Shown here one piece after another: positions 8,453-17,759 of a DNA stretch of 47,722 bases (positions are counted from its first letter, which is position 1; each line of letters begins with the position of its first letter). Source of the stretch: Salinibacterium sp. (GTDB lineage: Bacteria > Actinomycetota > Actinomycetes > Actinomycetales > Microbacteriaceae); contig JANXVG010000093.1 of the NCBI GenBank assembly GCA_025351795.1, positions 1 through 47,722 on the forward strand, in the 5' to 3' direction. The notes under the pieces were generated by a model, which was given only the letters and a program-made list of their open reading frames with translations, did not search any database and was not told the DNA's origin. Both the position numbers and the translations under genes were made by a program.

Positions 8453-10546
8453 ATGACCCAGGTCACCGATCGCTTGAGTGCGTCACCGACGACACCGACG
8501 TCACCAGCACCAGCGTCGACCGCGGCTACCAAAACGGCGCAGATTGATGTCGCGTGGCTGGGCGAATATCTTTTGGGAACCTGGGCAGCCGAACGTAAGC
8601 AGTCGCGCGCACTGATGGCGCGGCCTGAGTTTCACCGCATCGATGGATTGACTCTCGACGAGCATCGCGAGCGGGTATTTGGCCAGCTCAAGCTGCTCGT
8701 CGGCGATGGCGCGGTTCATCGAGCGTTTCCCACCTCCCTCGGCGGCGCAAACAACCACGGCGGAAATGTTGCGGCATTCGAGGAGATCGTCACTGCCGAT
8801 CCGTCGCTCCAGATCAAGTCGGGGGTTCAGTGGGGGCTATTCGGCGCCGCGGTGCTGCACCTTGGCACGAAACTGCACCACGAGAAGTGGCTGCCCGGCA
8901 TCATGAGCCTCGAGATTCCGGGTGCGTTCGCGATGACCGAGACCGGGCACGGTTCGGATGTTGCGAGCATTGCGACGACGGCCACCTTCGACCCGAAGAC
9001 CGATGAGTTCGTGATCACCACCCCCTTCCGCGCCGCCTATAAGGACTACCTCGGCAATGCTGCAGTGCACGGCCGCGCGGCCGTCGTGTTCGCCCAGCTC
9101 ATCACGCACGGCGTCAACCACGGTGTGCATGCCCTCTACCTCCCGATCCGCGACGATAGCGGTCTGCTTCCCGGCATCGGCAGCGAAGACGACGGACTCA
9201 AGGGCGGGCTCAACGGCCTCGATAATGGCCGGCTGTTCTTCGACCACGTTCGAGTGCCACGCACCAACCTGCTCAACCGATATGGCGACGTGAACGAGCA
9301 CGGCGAGTACACCTCCCCGATCGAGAGCCCAGGCCGCAGGTTCTTCACGATGCTCGGCACGCTCGTTCAGGGACGCGTGTCCCTCGACGGCGCTGCGGTG
9401 ATCGCGAGCAAGCTCGCGCTGACTATCGCACTCATCTACGGGTCGGAGCGCCGCCAGTTCACGGCGTCGAGTGCAACGGACGAAGAGGTGATCCTCGACT
9501 ACCAGCGCCACCAGCGCCGATTGCTGCCCCGACTCGCCGAGACCTACGCGATGTCGTTCGCGCACGAAAAGTTTCTCAGCACTTTCGACGGGGTTTTCTC
9601 GGGAGCACACGACACCGACGACGACCGACAGGACCTTGAGACTCTGGCCGCAGCGCTCAAGCCGCTGAGCACCTGGAACGCGCTCGCCATCCTGCAGGAA
9701 GCGCGTGAAGCCTGCGGCGGCCAGGGCTTCCTCATGGAGAATCGGCTCACCCAGTTGCGGGCCGACCTCGACGTCTACGCGACGTTTGAGGGCGACAACA
9801 ATGTGCTCTTGCAACTCGTCGCCAAACGGCTACTTACCGACTATTCGCGCACGTTCGCGAAAGCGGATGCCGGGGCGATGGCCCACTATGCCGCTGAGCT
9901 GGTCGGAGATGTTGCGGTAAACCGCACCGGTTTGAGGCGCCTCGCGCAGAATGTGGTGGACTTTGGGTCCACCGCTCGCTCGATCGGCTACGTGCGTGAC
10001 ACGGCTTCCCAGCGCCAGTTGCTCACCGATCGTGTTCAGACGATGGTGGCGGAGGTCGCGGGCAAGCTGCGCCCGGCCTCGAAACTCGCGCGGGCTGGGG
10101 CTGCCGCTCTCTTCAATCGGCATCAGAATCTGCTCATCCAGACTGCTCAGGCGCACGGCGAACTGCTGCAGTGGGAGGCCTTTACTGACGCCCTCGAGGG
10201 TGTGCAAGACGACCAGACCCGGCAGGTGATGACCTGGCTTCGTGACCTGTTCGGGTTCACGTTGATCGAGCGCAACCTGGCGTGGTACCTCATGAACGGT
10301 CGCCTCTCGGCGAACCGCGCGCAAGCGATCACCGATTACATCGATGACCGACTTCTGCCGCGCCTTCGCCCGCAGGTCCTCGATTTGGTCGCCGCCTTCG
10401 GATTGACGGCGGAGCACGTGCGCGCGCCGATCGCTACCGGCATCGAGCGGGTTCGCCAGAACGAAGCGCGCGACTACTACGAGAACCTTCGTGCCAGTGG
10501 CAAACTTCCCATCGAGGAGAAAGACCTTAAGGCGAAGAAGCGCTGA
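8453..10546 (+). CDS. Acyl-CoA dehydrogenase / acyl-CoA oxidase family protein
   Basis: 697-residue flavoenzyme of fatty-acid beta-oxidation that introduces the 2,3-double bond into acyl-CoA. The ATG at 8453 is preferred over an in-frame GTG at 8417. The middle domain has FAMTETGHGSDVAS, the FAD-contact segment of this superfamily, and the C-terminal half has ACGGQGFLMENRL and DVYATFEGDNNVLLQLVAKR. The Glu in TFEGDN is at the position of the acyl-CoA oxidase catalytic base. Length and the extra C-terminal helical domain match acyl-CoA oxidases rather than the roughly 380-residue dehydrogenases. Whether electrons go to oxygen or an ETF cannot be decided from the sequence. An acyltransferase gene follows 20 bases later. 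Confidence 0.92.
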   Translation: MTQVTDRLSASPTTPTSPAPASTAATKTAQIDVAWLGEYLLGTWAAERKQSRALMARPEFHRIDGLTLDEHRERVFGQLKLLVGDGAVHRAFPTSLGGANNHGGNVAAFEEIVTADPSLQIKSGVQWGLFGAAVLHLGTKLHHEKWLPGIMSLEIPGAFAMTETGHGSDVASIATTATFDPKTDEFVITTPFRAAYKDYLGNAAVHGRAAVVFAQLITHGVNHGVHALYLPIRDDSGLLPGIGSEDDGLKGGLNGLDNGRLFFDHVRVPRTNLLNRYGDVNEHGEYTSPIESPGRRFFTMLGTLVQGRVSLDGAAVIASKLALTIALIYGSERRQFTASSATDEEVILDYQRHQRRLLPRLAETYAMSFAHEKFLSTFDGVFSGAHDTDDDRQDLETLAAALKPLSTWNALAILQEAREACGGQGFLMENRLTQLRADLDVYATFEGDNNVLLQLVAKRLLTDYSRTFAKADAGAMAHYAAELVGDVAVNRTGLRRLAQNVVDFGSTARSIGYVRDTASQRQLLTDRVQTMVAEVAGKLRPASKLARAGAAALFNRHQNLLIQTAQAHGELLQWEAFTDALEGVQDDQTRQVMTWLRDLFGFTLIERNLAWYLMNGRLSANRAQAITDYIDDRLLPRLRPQVLDLVAAFGLTAEHVRAPIATGIERVRQNEARDYYENLRASGKLPIEEKDLKAKKR

Positions 10547-10551
10547 CCGTT

Positions 10552-10557
10552 TAGGCT
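10552..10557 (+). promoter_or_regulatory. -10 box upstream of plsC-like gene
   Basis: TAGGCT lies 9 bases before the ATG and no Shine-Dalgarno sequence is visible, indicating a leaderless or near-leaderless transcript separate from the upstream acyl-CoA oxidase gene. Confidence 0.4.
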
Positions 10558-10566
10558 TGGCTTCCG

Positions 10567-11277
10567 ATGCTTAAGTTTCTCGCTAGGGCCTTTTTTGCCC
10601 CCGTCGCTCGACTGGTTTTTCGCCCGAGGATCCTCGGCAAAGAGAACGTTCCGCGGCGCGGCGCGGTGCTGATCGCGAGCAACCACCTCTCGTTCATCGA
10701 CAGCGTCGTCACCACACTCGTTGCCCCGCGATCGATCTCGTTTCTTGCGAAGTCCGAGTACTTCACCGGCCGAGGTCTGAAGGGCTGGATCTCGCGGGCG
10801 TTCTTCGAGGGAATCGGCGCCATCCCCGTCGAGCGGGGTGCTGGGCTCGCCGCGCAAGAGGCGCTCAACAGCGGACTCGCGGTACTCGACGCCGGCGGAG
10901 CATTCGCGATCTACCCCGAAGGAACCCGCTCGCGAGACGGACGCCTGTATCGTGGCCGCACAGGGGTAGCCTGGCTCGCGCTCACCTCGGCCGCGACAGT
11001 TATTCCAGTGGCTCTCACCGGCACCCAGAACCTGCAGCCGGTCGGCTCGAAGGGCATCAGGATCGCGCGAGTGACAGTGGAGTTCGGCGCTCCCGTCGAC
11101 GTTTCCCGCCGCGGGGCAGCCGACTCGGGCAAGGCCAGACGCAACGCTACTGACGACATTATGGAAGCCATCCAACGGATGAGTGGCCAGGAGTTCGCTG
11201 GCGAATACAACGAGCCACCCCCCGCGACGGTGGGCGAGCGCGTGCGCCGGGTATTCCGGCGGCGCGGCCGTCACTAG
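10567..11277 (+). CDS. 1-acyl-sn-glycerol-3-phosphate acyltransferase (PlsC family)
   Basis: 236-residue lysophospholipid acyltransferase, expected to acylate lysophosphatidic acid to phosphatidic acid at the membrane. The catalytic H(X)4D box is NHLSFIDS near residue 39, and the glycerol-phosphate binding motif is YPEGTRSRDG around residue 118. The short hydrophobic, basic N-terminus is a likely membrane-association helix, and the C-terminal tail is Arg-rich. Actinobacteria usually carry several paralogues, so the specific substrate is uncertain. It converges on the efflux pump gene with 28 bases between stops. Confidence 0.92.
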   Translation: MLKFLARAFFAPVARLVFRPRILGKENVPRRGAVLIASNHLSFIDSVVTTLVAPRSISFLAKSEYFTGRGLKGWISRAFFEGIGAIPVERGAGLAAQEALNSGLAVLDAGGAFAIYPEGTRSRDGRLYRGRTGVAWLALTSAATVIPVALTGTQNLQPVGSKGIRIARVTVEFGAPVDVSRRGAADSGKARRNATDDIMEAIQRMSGQEFAGEYNEPPPATVGERVRRVFRRRGRH

Positions 11278-11305
11278 AACGGGCAGCAGGGTCGGCGTGT
11301 CGCCC

Positions 11306-12925
11306 TCAGCCGTTGTTTCGCGGATTCTGCTGCGAGCCAGTCACCGCGGTGTCATCGTCATTGCGACGAGTCCCATCGAGTCTCAGCGTCGCGAGAAAAC
11401 CGAGTGCCAGGAATCCGGCGGCTGAGAATGCAGAGTAGCGGGTGCCGTCGCTGAAGGCCTCGCGAGCGTCGGCTGCTGCTGCGGGCGACTTCGCGGCGAG
11501 GGAGGGGATCGCTGTGCCCGCCGAATCGACGACGAGGTCGACGATCTGCGATCGCACAGCGCCAGGAATCTCGCTGCGTTCGGCGAGTTTCGCGTCGAGG
11601 ATCGAACCCACGCTCGTGAAGAGCACCGTTCCGAGGATGGCGATGCCGAGCGCGGAGCCGACCTGACGCGAGGTACTCTGCGTGCCGGAGCCCTGCCCGC
11701 TCTGCTCGACGGGAACATCTTTCAGTACCACGCCGGTCAGTTGGGCAGTCGCGAGTCCGACGCCGAATCCGTAGACGAACAGGTAGGGAACGATCGCCCA
11801 CCACGGTGTGCTCGAACTGATCACGATGCCGATAGCCACGAGTCCGACGACTTCTGCGAGGAGGCCGACGCGCACGATGAACACCGGGGTGAGTTTGTTG
11901 CCGGCCGTCGCCGCAAATCCACTCGCCACGAATGAGCCGATCGCCAGTGACAGAATGACGAACCCGGTTTGCAGGGCGTTGTAGCCGAGTACATTCTGCA
12001 GCCACAGCGGGAGCGACAGGATCAGCCCAAATTCGCCGAGCGACACGATCATCGCTGCGATGTTACCGTTGCGAAACGAGGCAATGCGCAGTAGCTCGAA
12101 AGCGAGCATGGTGCTCTTCTTAGCCCTCTGGCGCGCAAGGCCCCAGCCAATGAAGGCGATTGCGGCGAGCAGGGCGAGAGCGAAAGCGAATGGGATCAGT
12201 GAAACACCCCAAGGCCAGGTCCAACCAAAGAACGTCGGGGCCTTATTGGTGAGAAACCAGCCGTAGCTGCGGCCCTCGATGAGAGCGAAGACGAGCGACG
12301 CGAACAGCACCACCGAGAGCAGCGCTCCGACGACATCCACTCGTTGTGCCTTTCCTGTCTCGCTTGACTCGTTGACGAAAACCAGAATGCCGATGATGAT
12401 GATCGCGCCGAGCGGCACGTTGATGCCGAACGCCCAACGCCAGGAGAAGTAGGTGGTGAGCCAGCCACCCAGTAGCGGCCCGACGGCCGCCATGCCGCCG
12501 ATGGTCGAGCCCCAAATCGCGAACGCGATGCCGCGCTCTTTGCCGCGGAAGGTTGCGTTGATAATAGAAAGGGAGGTGGGCAGGATCATCGCTCCGCCCA
12601 CGCCCTGAACGAGCCGCGACAGGATGAGTAGCTCACCCGACTGAGCAAGAGCCGCAGAGATTGAGGCGAGTGCGAACACCGTGACCCCGATGATCAGCAG
12701 GTGGCGACGACCGAAGCGATCCGCGAGCGTGCCGAAGACGAGCAGTAGCGATGCGAAGACCAGAGTGTAGCTCTCCTGCACCCACTGCACTTGGGTCGAC
12801 GTGATTGCGAGGTCTCTCACCACCGAGGGGATCGCAACGTTGACGATCGTCGAGTCCACGATGATGAGGGCCACAGCCACACTGATGAAAACAAGGCCCG
12901 TCCAGCGCCTACGGGACTCGTTCAC
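11306..12925 (-). CDS. MFS transporter, DHA2 (EmrB/QacA) family, 14 TM
   Basis: 539-residue major facilitator with about fourteen hydrophobic segments. It opens with SVALIIVDSTIVNVAIPSV, the motif D1-type sequence of DHA2 drug:proton antiporters, followed by WVQESYTL, the LADRFGRRHLL loop (motif A) and the motif C-like GGWLTTYFSWRWAFGIN. The family exports drugs, dyes or metabolites using the proton gradient; the substrate is unknown. It has a C-terminal soluble tail of about 60 residues. Its start codon overlaps the end of the TspO-like gene by 4 bases, so the two are translationally coupled. Confidence 0.92.
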   Translation of the reverse strand: MNESRRRWTGLVFISVAVALIIVDSTIVNVAIPSVVRDLAITSTQVQWVQESYTLVFASLLLVFGTLADRFGRRHLLIIGVTVFALASISAALAQSGELLILSRLVQGVGGAMILPTSLSIINATFRGKERGIAFAIWGSTIGGMAAVGPLLGGWLTTYFSWRWAFGINVPLGAIIIIGILVFVNESSETGKAQRVDVVGALLSVVLFASLVFALIEGRSYGWFLTNKAPTFFGWTWPWGVSLIPFAFALALLAAIAFIGWGLARQRAKKSTMLAFELLRIASFRNGNIAAMIVSLGEFGLILSLPLWLQNVLGYNALQTGFVILSLAIGSFVASGFAATAGNKLTPVFIVRVGLLAEVVGLVAIGIVISSSTPWWAIVPYLFVYGFGVGLATAQLTGVVLKDVPVEQSGQGSGTQSTSRQVGSALGIAILGTVLFTSVGSILDAKLAERSEIPGAVRSQIVDLVVDSAGTAIPSLAAKSPAAAADAREAFSDGTRYSAFSAAGFLALGFLATLRLDGTRRNDDDTAVTGSQQNPRNNG

Positions 12926-13713
12926 GCCACGCCGACCCTTCCGCTACGTGCCCGGATGGCTGCAGTCGCCGCCAGTACGATAACCGCTGCGGCAACCGCG
13001 GCGATTCCCACGGAAATCGAGACGAGCTCTCCCGTCAGGCGCCCGACAGCGACCCAGCCAAGCCCCCAACTGAGCGCGACGGCGGGGGCGATGCGCCCGT
13101 GACCGACGATGGCAACAGCCACACCCACGAGGCCGGCGACGGCGACAACACCGACGCCCCAGACGTTTGAGCTTATTCCGTAGCCGGTGAACCCGCTTGC
13201 GGTCAGGACGGCCGCGATATTGGCGGCAGTGGCGATGCTCACCCAACCAAGGTACAGGCCCACCGTACCGTCCGTCACGATTGTGTCGACGGCGCTGGTC
13301 GGCCGAAACGTGAGGCACAGCCCGAAAGCGACGCCGAGAACGGCAAGAAGAAGTGCGATCACCGGAACACTCAACGCGAGAAGATTGAATTGCACGCTCA
13401 AAATCCACCCGGCGTTCAGAATGAGGGATGCGGCTATCCAGTACCCGAGGCGTCGATGCCGCTCGACGCCGGACTGTTTCGGCAGAAGCTGCCACACCGC
13501 GTACGCAACGAGTCCCAGGTAGATGACGCTCCAGATCGCGAACGCGGGGCCGGCGGGCGCAATCGGTGTCGCCGTGGCGCTGAGCGCACCGCCGGCGGCA
13601 TTCTGGATGGGCGTTCCCCCTGCGGCACCTGACCCCACGAATGATCCGGCTATCGCGATCACAGCGCTGGCCGCGACGACAACCTGCCGCACGATGTCTC
13701 GTGTCTCTCGCAT
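12922..13713 (-). CDS. TspO/MBR-family tryptophan-rich sensory protein homologue
   Basis: 263-residue membrane protein with about seven to eight hydrophobic segments, longer than the 5-TM classical TspO (about 160 residues). The N-terminal half carries the TspO-like PAFAIWSVIYLGLVAYAVWQL segment and LILNAGWILSVQ. Bacterial TspO proteins bind porphyrins and are linked to light or oxygen response; such a role here is only a family inference. A GAGGGG ribosome-binding site precedes the ATG. It is co-directional and overlapping with the efflux pump gene, which suggests a joint export or stress function. Confidence 0.72.
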   Translation of the reverse strand: MRETRDIVRQVVVAASAVIAIAGSFVGSGAAGGTPIQNAAGGALSATATPIAPAGPAFAIWSVIYLGLVAYAVWQLLPKQSGVERHRRLGYWIAASLILNAGWILSVQFNLLALSVPVIALLLAVLGVAFGLCLTFRPTSAVDTIVTDGTVGLYLGWVSIATAANIAAVLTASGFTGYGISSNVWGVGVVAVAGLVGVAVAIVGHGRIAPAVALSWGLGWVAVGRLTGELVSISVGIAAVAAAVIVLAATAAIRARSGRVGVA

Positions 13714-13782
13714 GGAAAGCCCCTCGTTGTGGTGCTCGACGTATCCTTTTACGCTACCAATATTGCGCTACAACGCTGCGAA

Positions 13783-15219
13783 TTATCTCAGTGGGACATC
13801 GCGGATGCCGAAATGCGTTGCGAGCGCGAGCGTCGCCGCGTGCCAGCCGTTCATGCCCTGCACTGCCGGACCGGGCGGGGTCGCGGCCGAGCACAGGTAG
13901 AGTCCGTCGATCGGGGTCTGCCACGGCCGTGTCGATACGACCGGCCGCTTGATGAGCTGGCCGATGGTGACGGCCCCAGCAGACATGTCGCCGCCGACGT
14001 AGTTCGGGTTGTAGGCCTCGACATCACGGGCGGTCATTGCCGCGCTGGCGAGCACGATGTCTCGGAAGCCCGGCGCAAAGCGCTCGAGTTGGGCGGTGAC
14101 CAGTTCGGTCGGGTCGAGGGCCGAGTTGCTCGGCACGTGGATATAGGCCCACAGCACGTGCTTGCCGGTCGGCGCGCGCGACGGGTCGAGGATGGTGGGC
14201 TGGGTCACGAGCACGTAAGGGCTGTCGGGCACCCGACCTTTCGCGACCGCGTTTTCGGCTTCAACGATCTGCTCCCGCGTGCCGCCGAGGTGCACCGTCG
14301 GGGCGTTCGCGACCGCGGGATCCGCCCACGGCACGGCAGCGGAGAGGGCGAAGTCGACCTTAGCGACGGCGTTACCGTGGCGATAGCGGGTGAGCGCGCG
14401 GCGGTAACCTGCGGGTAATCGCTCGCCGCCGAACGACGCCAGGAAATCGGCCGAGGTATCGAGCAGGGTGACCGTGCTCGGCTCGAGGTCGGCTGGGCTC
14501 AACACCTCGGTGTCACAGTGGATTCTGCCACCGTGCGCCTCGAGATCGGCGGCGAGGGCATCCGCTATCGCCTGTGAACCGCCGATGGGGAAACCCCAGC
14601 CGGCCGCATGCGCGTGCGCTCCGAGCAGGAGGCCTGCGCCCGCCGACGCGAGTGACGGGAGAGAGCTCACGGCGTGCGCCGCGATACCGGTGATGAGGGC
14701 GGGCGCGACCGTGCCGCGGAATCGCGCGTTCCACAGCGCAGTGCCCTGCTCGAGCGCACGGAGCCCGAATGCCACCGCTGCGATCGGATCGCGTGGAACG
14801 CGGATGAGCTGGTCGTCGGTGAAGGCGATGACCCCGGCAATACGGTCGACGAGTGGTTCGAACAGCGACTTCCAGGCGCGGCCATCGCGGCCGAGGCCCT
14901 CCGCGGTGCGATCGAGGTCACGCCAGACAATGCCAGCCGTTCCGCCGTCGAACGGATGCGCGTATGAGGCATCCGGAATAACAAACGGTACGCGCTCGGT
15001 GAGCCCGAACGCCCGGAAGAATGGTGACGCGAGCGCGGCCGGGTGCACCGCCGAGCACACGTCATGGCGGAAGCCCGGGAGGGTGAGTTCTTTGGTGCGC
15101 ATGCCGCCACCCACGGTGGACTCACGCTCGACAACCCGCACGGTGAGTCCGGCCCTCGCAAACACCACGGCAGCCGCGAGGCCATTCGGCCCACTTCCAA
15201 CCACCGTTGCATCGATCAC
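13783..15219 (-). CDS. Phytoene desaturase-like NAD(P)/FAD-dependent oxidoreductase
   Basis: 478-residue flavoprotein of the CrtI/PYROXD2 group. The N-terminal Rossmann motif is VVGSGPNGLAAAVVFARAG, followed by the VVERESTVGGGMRTKE dinucleotide-binding extension. The C-terminus has DGLYLCSAATPPGPAVQGMNGWHAA, the conserved FAD-binding end of the phytoene-desaturase family. No carotenoid biosynthesis genes are nearby and the closest named homologues are generic oxidoreductases, so it should not be called crtI. The start is GTG with AGGAAA just before it. The response regulator gene lies 87 bases upstream on the same strand. Confidence 0.85.
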   Translation of the reverse strand: MIDATVVGSGPNGLAAAVVFARAGLTVRVVERESTVGGGMRTKELTLPGFRHDVCSAVHPAALASPFFRAFGLTERVPFVIPDASYAHPFDGGTAGIVWRDLDRTAEGLGRDGRAWKSLFEPLVDRIAGVIAFTDDQLIRVPRDPIAAVAFGLRALEQGTALWNARFRGTVAPALITGIAAHAVSSLPSLASAGAGLLLGAHAHAAGWGFPIGGSQAIADALAADLEAHGGRIHCDTEVLSPADLEPSTVTLLDTSADFLASFGGERLPAGYRRALTRYRHGNAVAKVDFALSAAVPWADPAVANAPTVHLGGTREQIVEAENAVAKGRVPDSPYVLVTQPTILDPSRAPTGKHVLWAYIHVPSNSALDPTELVTAQLERFAPGFRDIVLASAAMTARDVEAYNPNYVGGDMSAGAVTIGQLIKRPVVSTRPWQTPIDGLYLCSAATPPGPAVQGMNGWHAATLALATHFGIRDVPLR

Positions 15220-15306
15220 TTTCCTAGCATCGCAGCTTGTCCGCCGATCAGGTGTTATGCGTGCCCTGTGCTTTGGGTCTCAGCTCGAACCGGCACCCAG
15301 ACGATG

Positions 15307-15930
15307 TCAGTGGCGCTTGAGCATGGTTCTGTACACGGCCGCTTGCGTGCGGTGCTCCATTCCGAGCTTGGCGAGCAATCCCGAAACGTAGTTTTTCACG
15401 GTCTTCTCGGCCAGTTCGAGTCGTTCGCCGATCTGTCGGTTGGTGAGCCCGTCGGCGATGAGATCGAGCACCTGTCGTTCGCGCAGACTGAGCTCCATCG
15501 TCGGGCTCTTGGCATTGTTGAGTTCTTCGACGACCCGTCGGGACACCGACTTGTCGATCAGATTTTCTCCCTGTGCCACCCGACGAATGCTGTCGAGGAG
15601 ACCCTGGCCCCTGATGTCTTTCAATACATACCCGGATGCACCGGCCAACACCGCCGAGTAGCTCGCCTCGTCGTCGTCGTATGCGGTCAGGATGAGGCAC
15701 TGCACATCCGGGAATTTCGAGCGGATGTCGCGGCAGAGGTCGATGCCGCTGCCATCGGGCAGGCGTACGTCGAGAACCGCCACGTCTGGCACCGTGGCGG
15801 CAATCCGACCAATAGCCTGGCGCACGCTCGCAGCCTCTCCCACGACCTCAAGGTCATGCTCCATGTTGATGAGGTCGACGACCCCCCGCCTGACGATCTC
15901 GTGGTCATCTACCAGAAACACTCTGGTCAT
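15307..15930 (-). CDS. devR: NarL/DosR-type response regulator
   Basis: 207-residue two-component regulator. The receiver domain has the acidic pair in FLVDDHE and a phosphoacceptor Asp54 in LDVRLPDG, the same position as Asp54 in M. tuberculosis DosR. The LuxR-type helix-turn-helix (residues about 140-200) contains LAEKTVKNYVSGLLAKLGME, almost the same recognition helix as DosR. This makes a DosR-like DNA target likely, and two such palindromes are present in the window (17692-17705 and 24724-24737). It follows the sensor kinase by one base in an apparent operon. The symbol is by similarity to the DevR/DosR subgroup. Confidence 0.88.
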   Translation of the reverse strand: MTRVFLVDDHEIVRRGVVDLINMEHDLEVVGEAASVRQAIGRIAATVPDVAVLDVRLPDGSGIDLCRDIRSKFPDVQCLILTAYDDDEASYSAVLAGASGYVLKDIRGQGLLDSIRRVAQGENLIDKSVSRRVVEELNNAKSPTMELSLRERQVLDLIADGLTNRQIGERLELAEKTVKNYVSGLLAKLGMEHRTQAAVYRTMLKRH

Positions 15931-15931
15931 T

Positions 15932-17644
15932 TCAGCGAGCCTCCGATCGCGACTGGAGGGGGGCGGTCCAGGTCAGAACCGAACCGTTGGTTTCCCCCGG
16001 TCGAAGCTCGAAGGTTCCGCCCCAGGCGCGCGCGCGTTCCTCCAGGTTTTTGGTACCGCTGCGACGGTCAGACTTCGATGTGCCGACGCCGATGCCGTCA
16101 TCGATGATCTCGATGGTGACGACGTCGTCTACCACGGAAGCGGTGACCGCCGTCGATCGTGCTTGGGCGTGGCGAGCGACGTTGCTCAGCGCCTCGCGCA
16201 CGACCGCGATGAGATCCTCAACCATCTCTGGCGGAACCAGAAGATCGATGGGACCGGAGAAGCTGAGGCGCGGAGCCTCGTCGAATAGCTGAGCCGTCTC
16301 GCCGAGAAGGTCGATAAGGCGATGACGCAGAGACGGGCTGTCCACGTCGACTTCCGTCGTCATCGTGAAGATCGCCGTGCGAATGTCGACGATCGCTGCA
16401 TCGAGGGTGGTGATCTCGGCAGTCAATTTCGACCGAACGGCCTGGTCGGAAATGGTGCCAGCGAGCGCCTGGAGGCCGAGTCCCGCGCCGAAGAGTCGCT
16501 GGATCACGTTGTCATGGAGGTCGCGAGCGATTCGACTTCTGTCTTCGAGCATGGCGAGCCGCTGGCGATCAAATCGACCCCGGGCAAGTTCGAGCGCCAC
16601 AGTCGCCTGCGCCGCGAAGTCCGCCGCCATTTCCAAATCGGCGTTGGTGAATCGTGCACCACCCGGCATCCGGGCCACGCTGAGCACGCCAGTTGGCCCG
16701 CGTGCCGACGTGAGCGGTACGACCATGGTTGGGCCGAAGGTGACGTCTGAATCGACGCTGCGCCGCACATCCGCTTCAGACAGAATCGGTTGTCGACTCT
16801 CGTATGCGCGGCCAGGAAGGGTTTCAGCCATCGCGAATGTCACCCCGCGAAATCGGTCGGCTAGAGCGCCGCGGGCGACTTCCACTAAGAATCCGGTGTC
16901 ATCAACCGGAACCAACACGGAAACGAGGTCGGCCTCCGCGAGTTGCGCAACGCGGTCCGCGAGGATAGTCAGCGAATCTTCTCCCTCACCAGAAAGCAGC
17001 GCAGAGCTGATTTCGGCAGAGGCGGCCGCCCACCGCTGCCTGCGGATCGTCTCGTCGAATAATCGGGCATTGTCGATCGCGACCCCGGCGGTCGCAGCAA
17101 GCGCGACCAACAACTCTTGGTCCTCCGCTGTGAACGAGCCGTCGCGCTGCTCAGACATGTACAGGTTTCCGTAGACCTCGCCACGAACTTGCACGGGAAC
17201 GCCCAGAAAACTCTCCATGGGTGGGTGGCCGGTAGGAAAGCCGCTGGATCTCGGATCCTCGCGGAGGTGCTCAAGACGGATCGGGATCTGTTCATCGATG
17301 AGGGCACCGAGCAGTCCGTGGCCCTCGGGAAGGTGTCCGATCTGGGCGACCAGCTCATCCGGCAGGCCCACGTGGATGAACTGCTCGAGGGTTCCGTCGG
17401 GAGAGATAACGCCGATCGCTCCATAGCGGGCCCCGACGAGGTCCACCGCGGCCGTGATGATGCGATGCAGCACCGTCGCAAGGTCGAGTTCCTCGACGAC
17501 CGCTTGGCTCGCTCTCAGCAAGCTGCGAAGCCGCCCCTGGGTTGCGAGCACCTTCTGGGCATTCTCCACCAGTTCAGAGAGGTTTCGATCCAACTCCGAC
17601 CGTGGGCCGTCGGGAAAGCTCAGCGAGAGCGTCTCGGTCGTCAC
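15932..17644 (-). CDS. devS: DevS/DosS-type sensor histidine kinase, two GAF domains
   Basis: 570-residue cytoplasmic kinase. The GTG at 17644 is chosen because GGAGGTGAG lies 3 bases upstream, although the frame stays open to 17716. GAF domain 1 spans roughly residues 50-195 and GAF 2 roughly 210-355. A HisKA_3 domain follows with phospho-acceptor His377 in ARDLHD, and an HATPase domain with the N box VREALSNVARHA and G box DDGIGVG. The layout and the SGFPTGHPPMESFLGVPV segment match DosS/DosT. His140 in that segment lies where I recall the DosS haem ligand, so redox, O2, NO or CO sensing is possible, but this motif also occurs in non-haem relatives. It partners with the adjacent response regulator. 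Confidence 0.88.
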   Translation of the reverse strand: MTTETLSLSFPDGPRSELDRNLSELVENAQKVLATQGRLRSLLRASQAVVEELDLATVLHRIITAAVDLVGARYGAIGVISPDGTLEQFIHVGLPDELVAQIGHLPEGHGLLGALIDEQIPIRLEHLREDPRSSGFPTGHPPMESFLGVPVQVRGEVYGNLYMSEQRDGSFTAEDQELLVALAATAGVAIDNARLFDETIRRQRWAAASAEISSALLSGEGEDSLTILADRVAQLAEADLVSVLVPVDDTGFLVEVARGALADRFRGVTFAMAETLPGRAYESRQPILSEADVRRSVDSDVTFGPTMVVPLTSARGPTGVLSVARMPGGARFTNADLEMAADFAAQATVALELARGRFDRQRLAMLEDRSRIARDLHDNVIQRLFGAGLGLQALAGTISDQAVRSKLTAEITTLDAAIVDIRTAIFTMTTEVDVDSPSLRHRLIDLLGETAQLFDEAPRLSFSGPIDLLVPPEMVEDLIAVVREALSNVARHAQARSTAVTASVVDDVVTIEIIDDGIGVGTSKSDRRSGTKNLEERARAWGGTFELRPGETNGSVLTWTAPLQSRSEAR

Positions 17645-17691
17645 GCGCTCACCTCCGAAGCAATGTGCCGAATATCTGAAGTGTATCCACT

Positions 17692-17705
17692 GGGACTTTC
17701 GACCC
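17692..17705. promoter_or_regulatory. DosR-box-like palindrome in devS-usp intergenic region
   Basis: GGGACTTTCGACCC matches the core of the mycobacterial DosR box GGGACTWWAGTCCC at 12 of 14 positions. It sits 47 bases upstream of the devS GTG and 54 bases upstream of the usp ATG, so it could control both divergent units. On the opposite strand it reads GGGTCGAAAGTCCC, which differs by one base from the site upstream of cydA. Confidence 0.65.
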
Positions 17706-17759
17706 TGACCCGCCACCGCCCAATTTGCGAGTCTAGAGGGTGACGGTGAGGAGTATCCG

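Noticed and set aside
13729-14418. 229-codon plus-strand frame over the 3' end of the desaturase-like gene
   Set aside because: Shadow of the minus-strand oxidoreductase; His/Arg-rich and without domain features.
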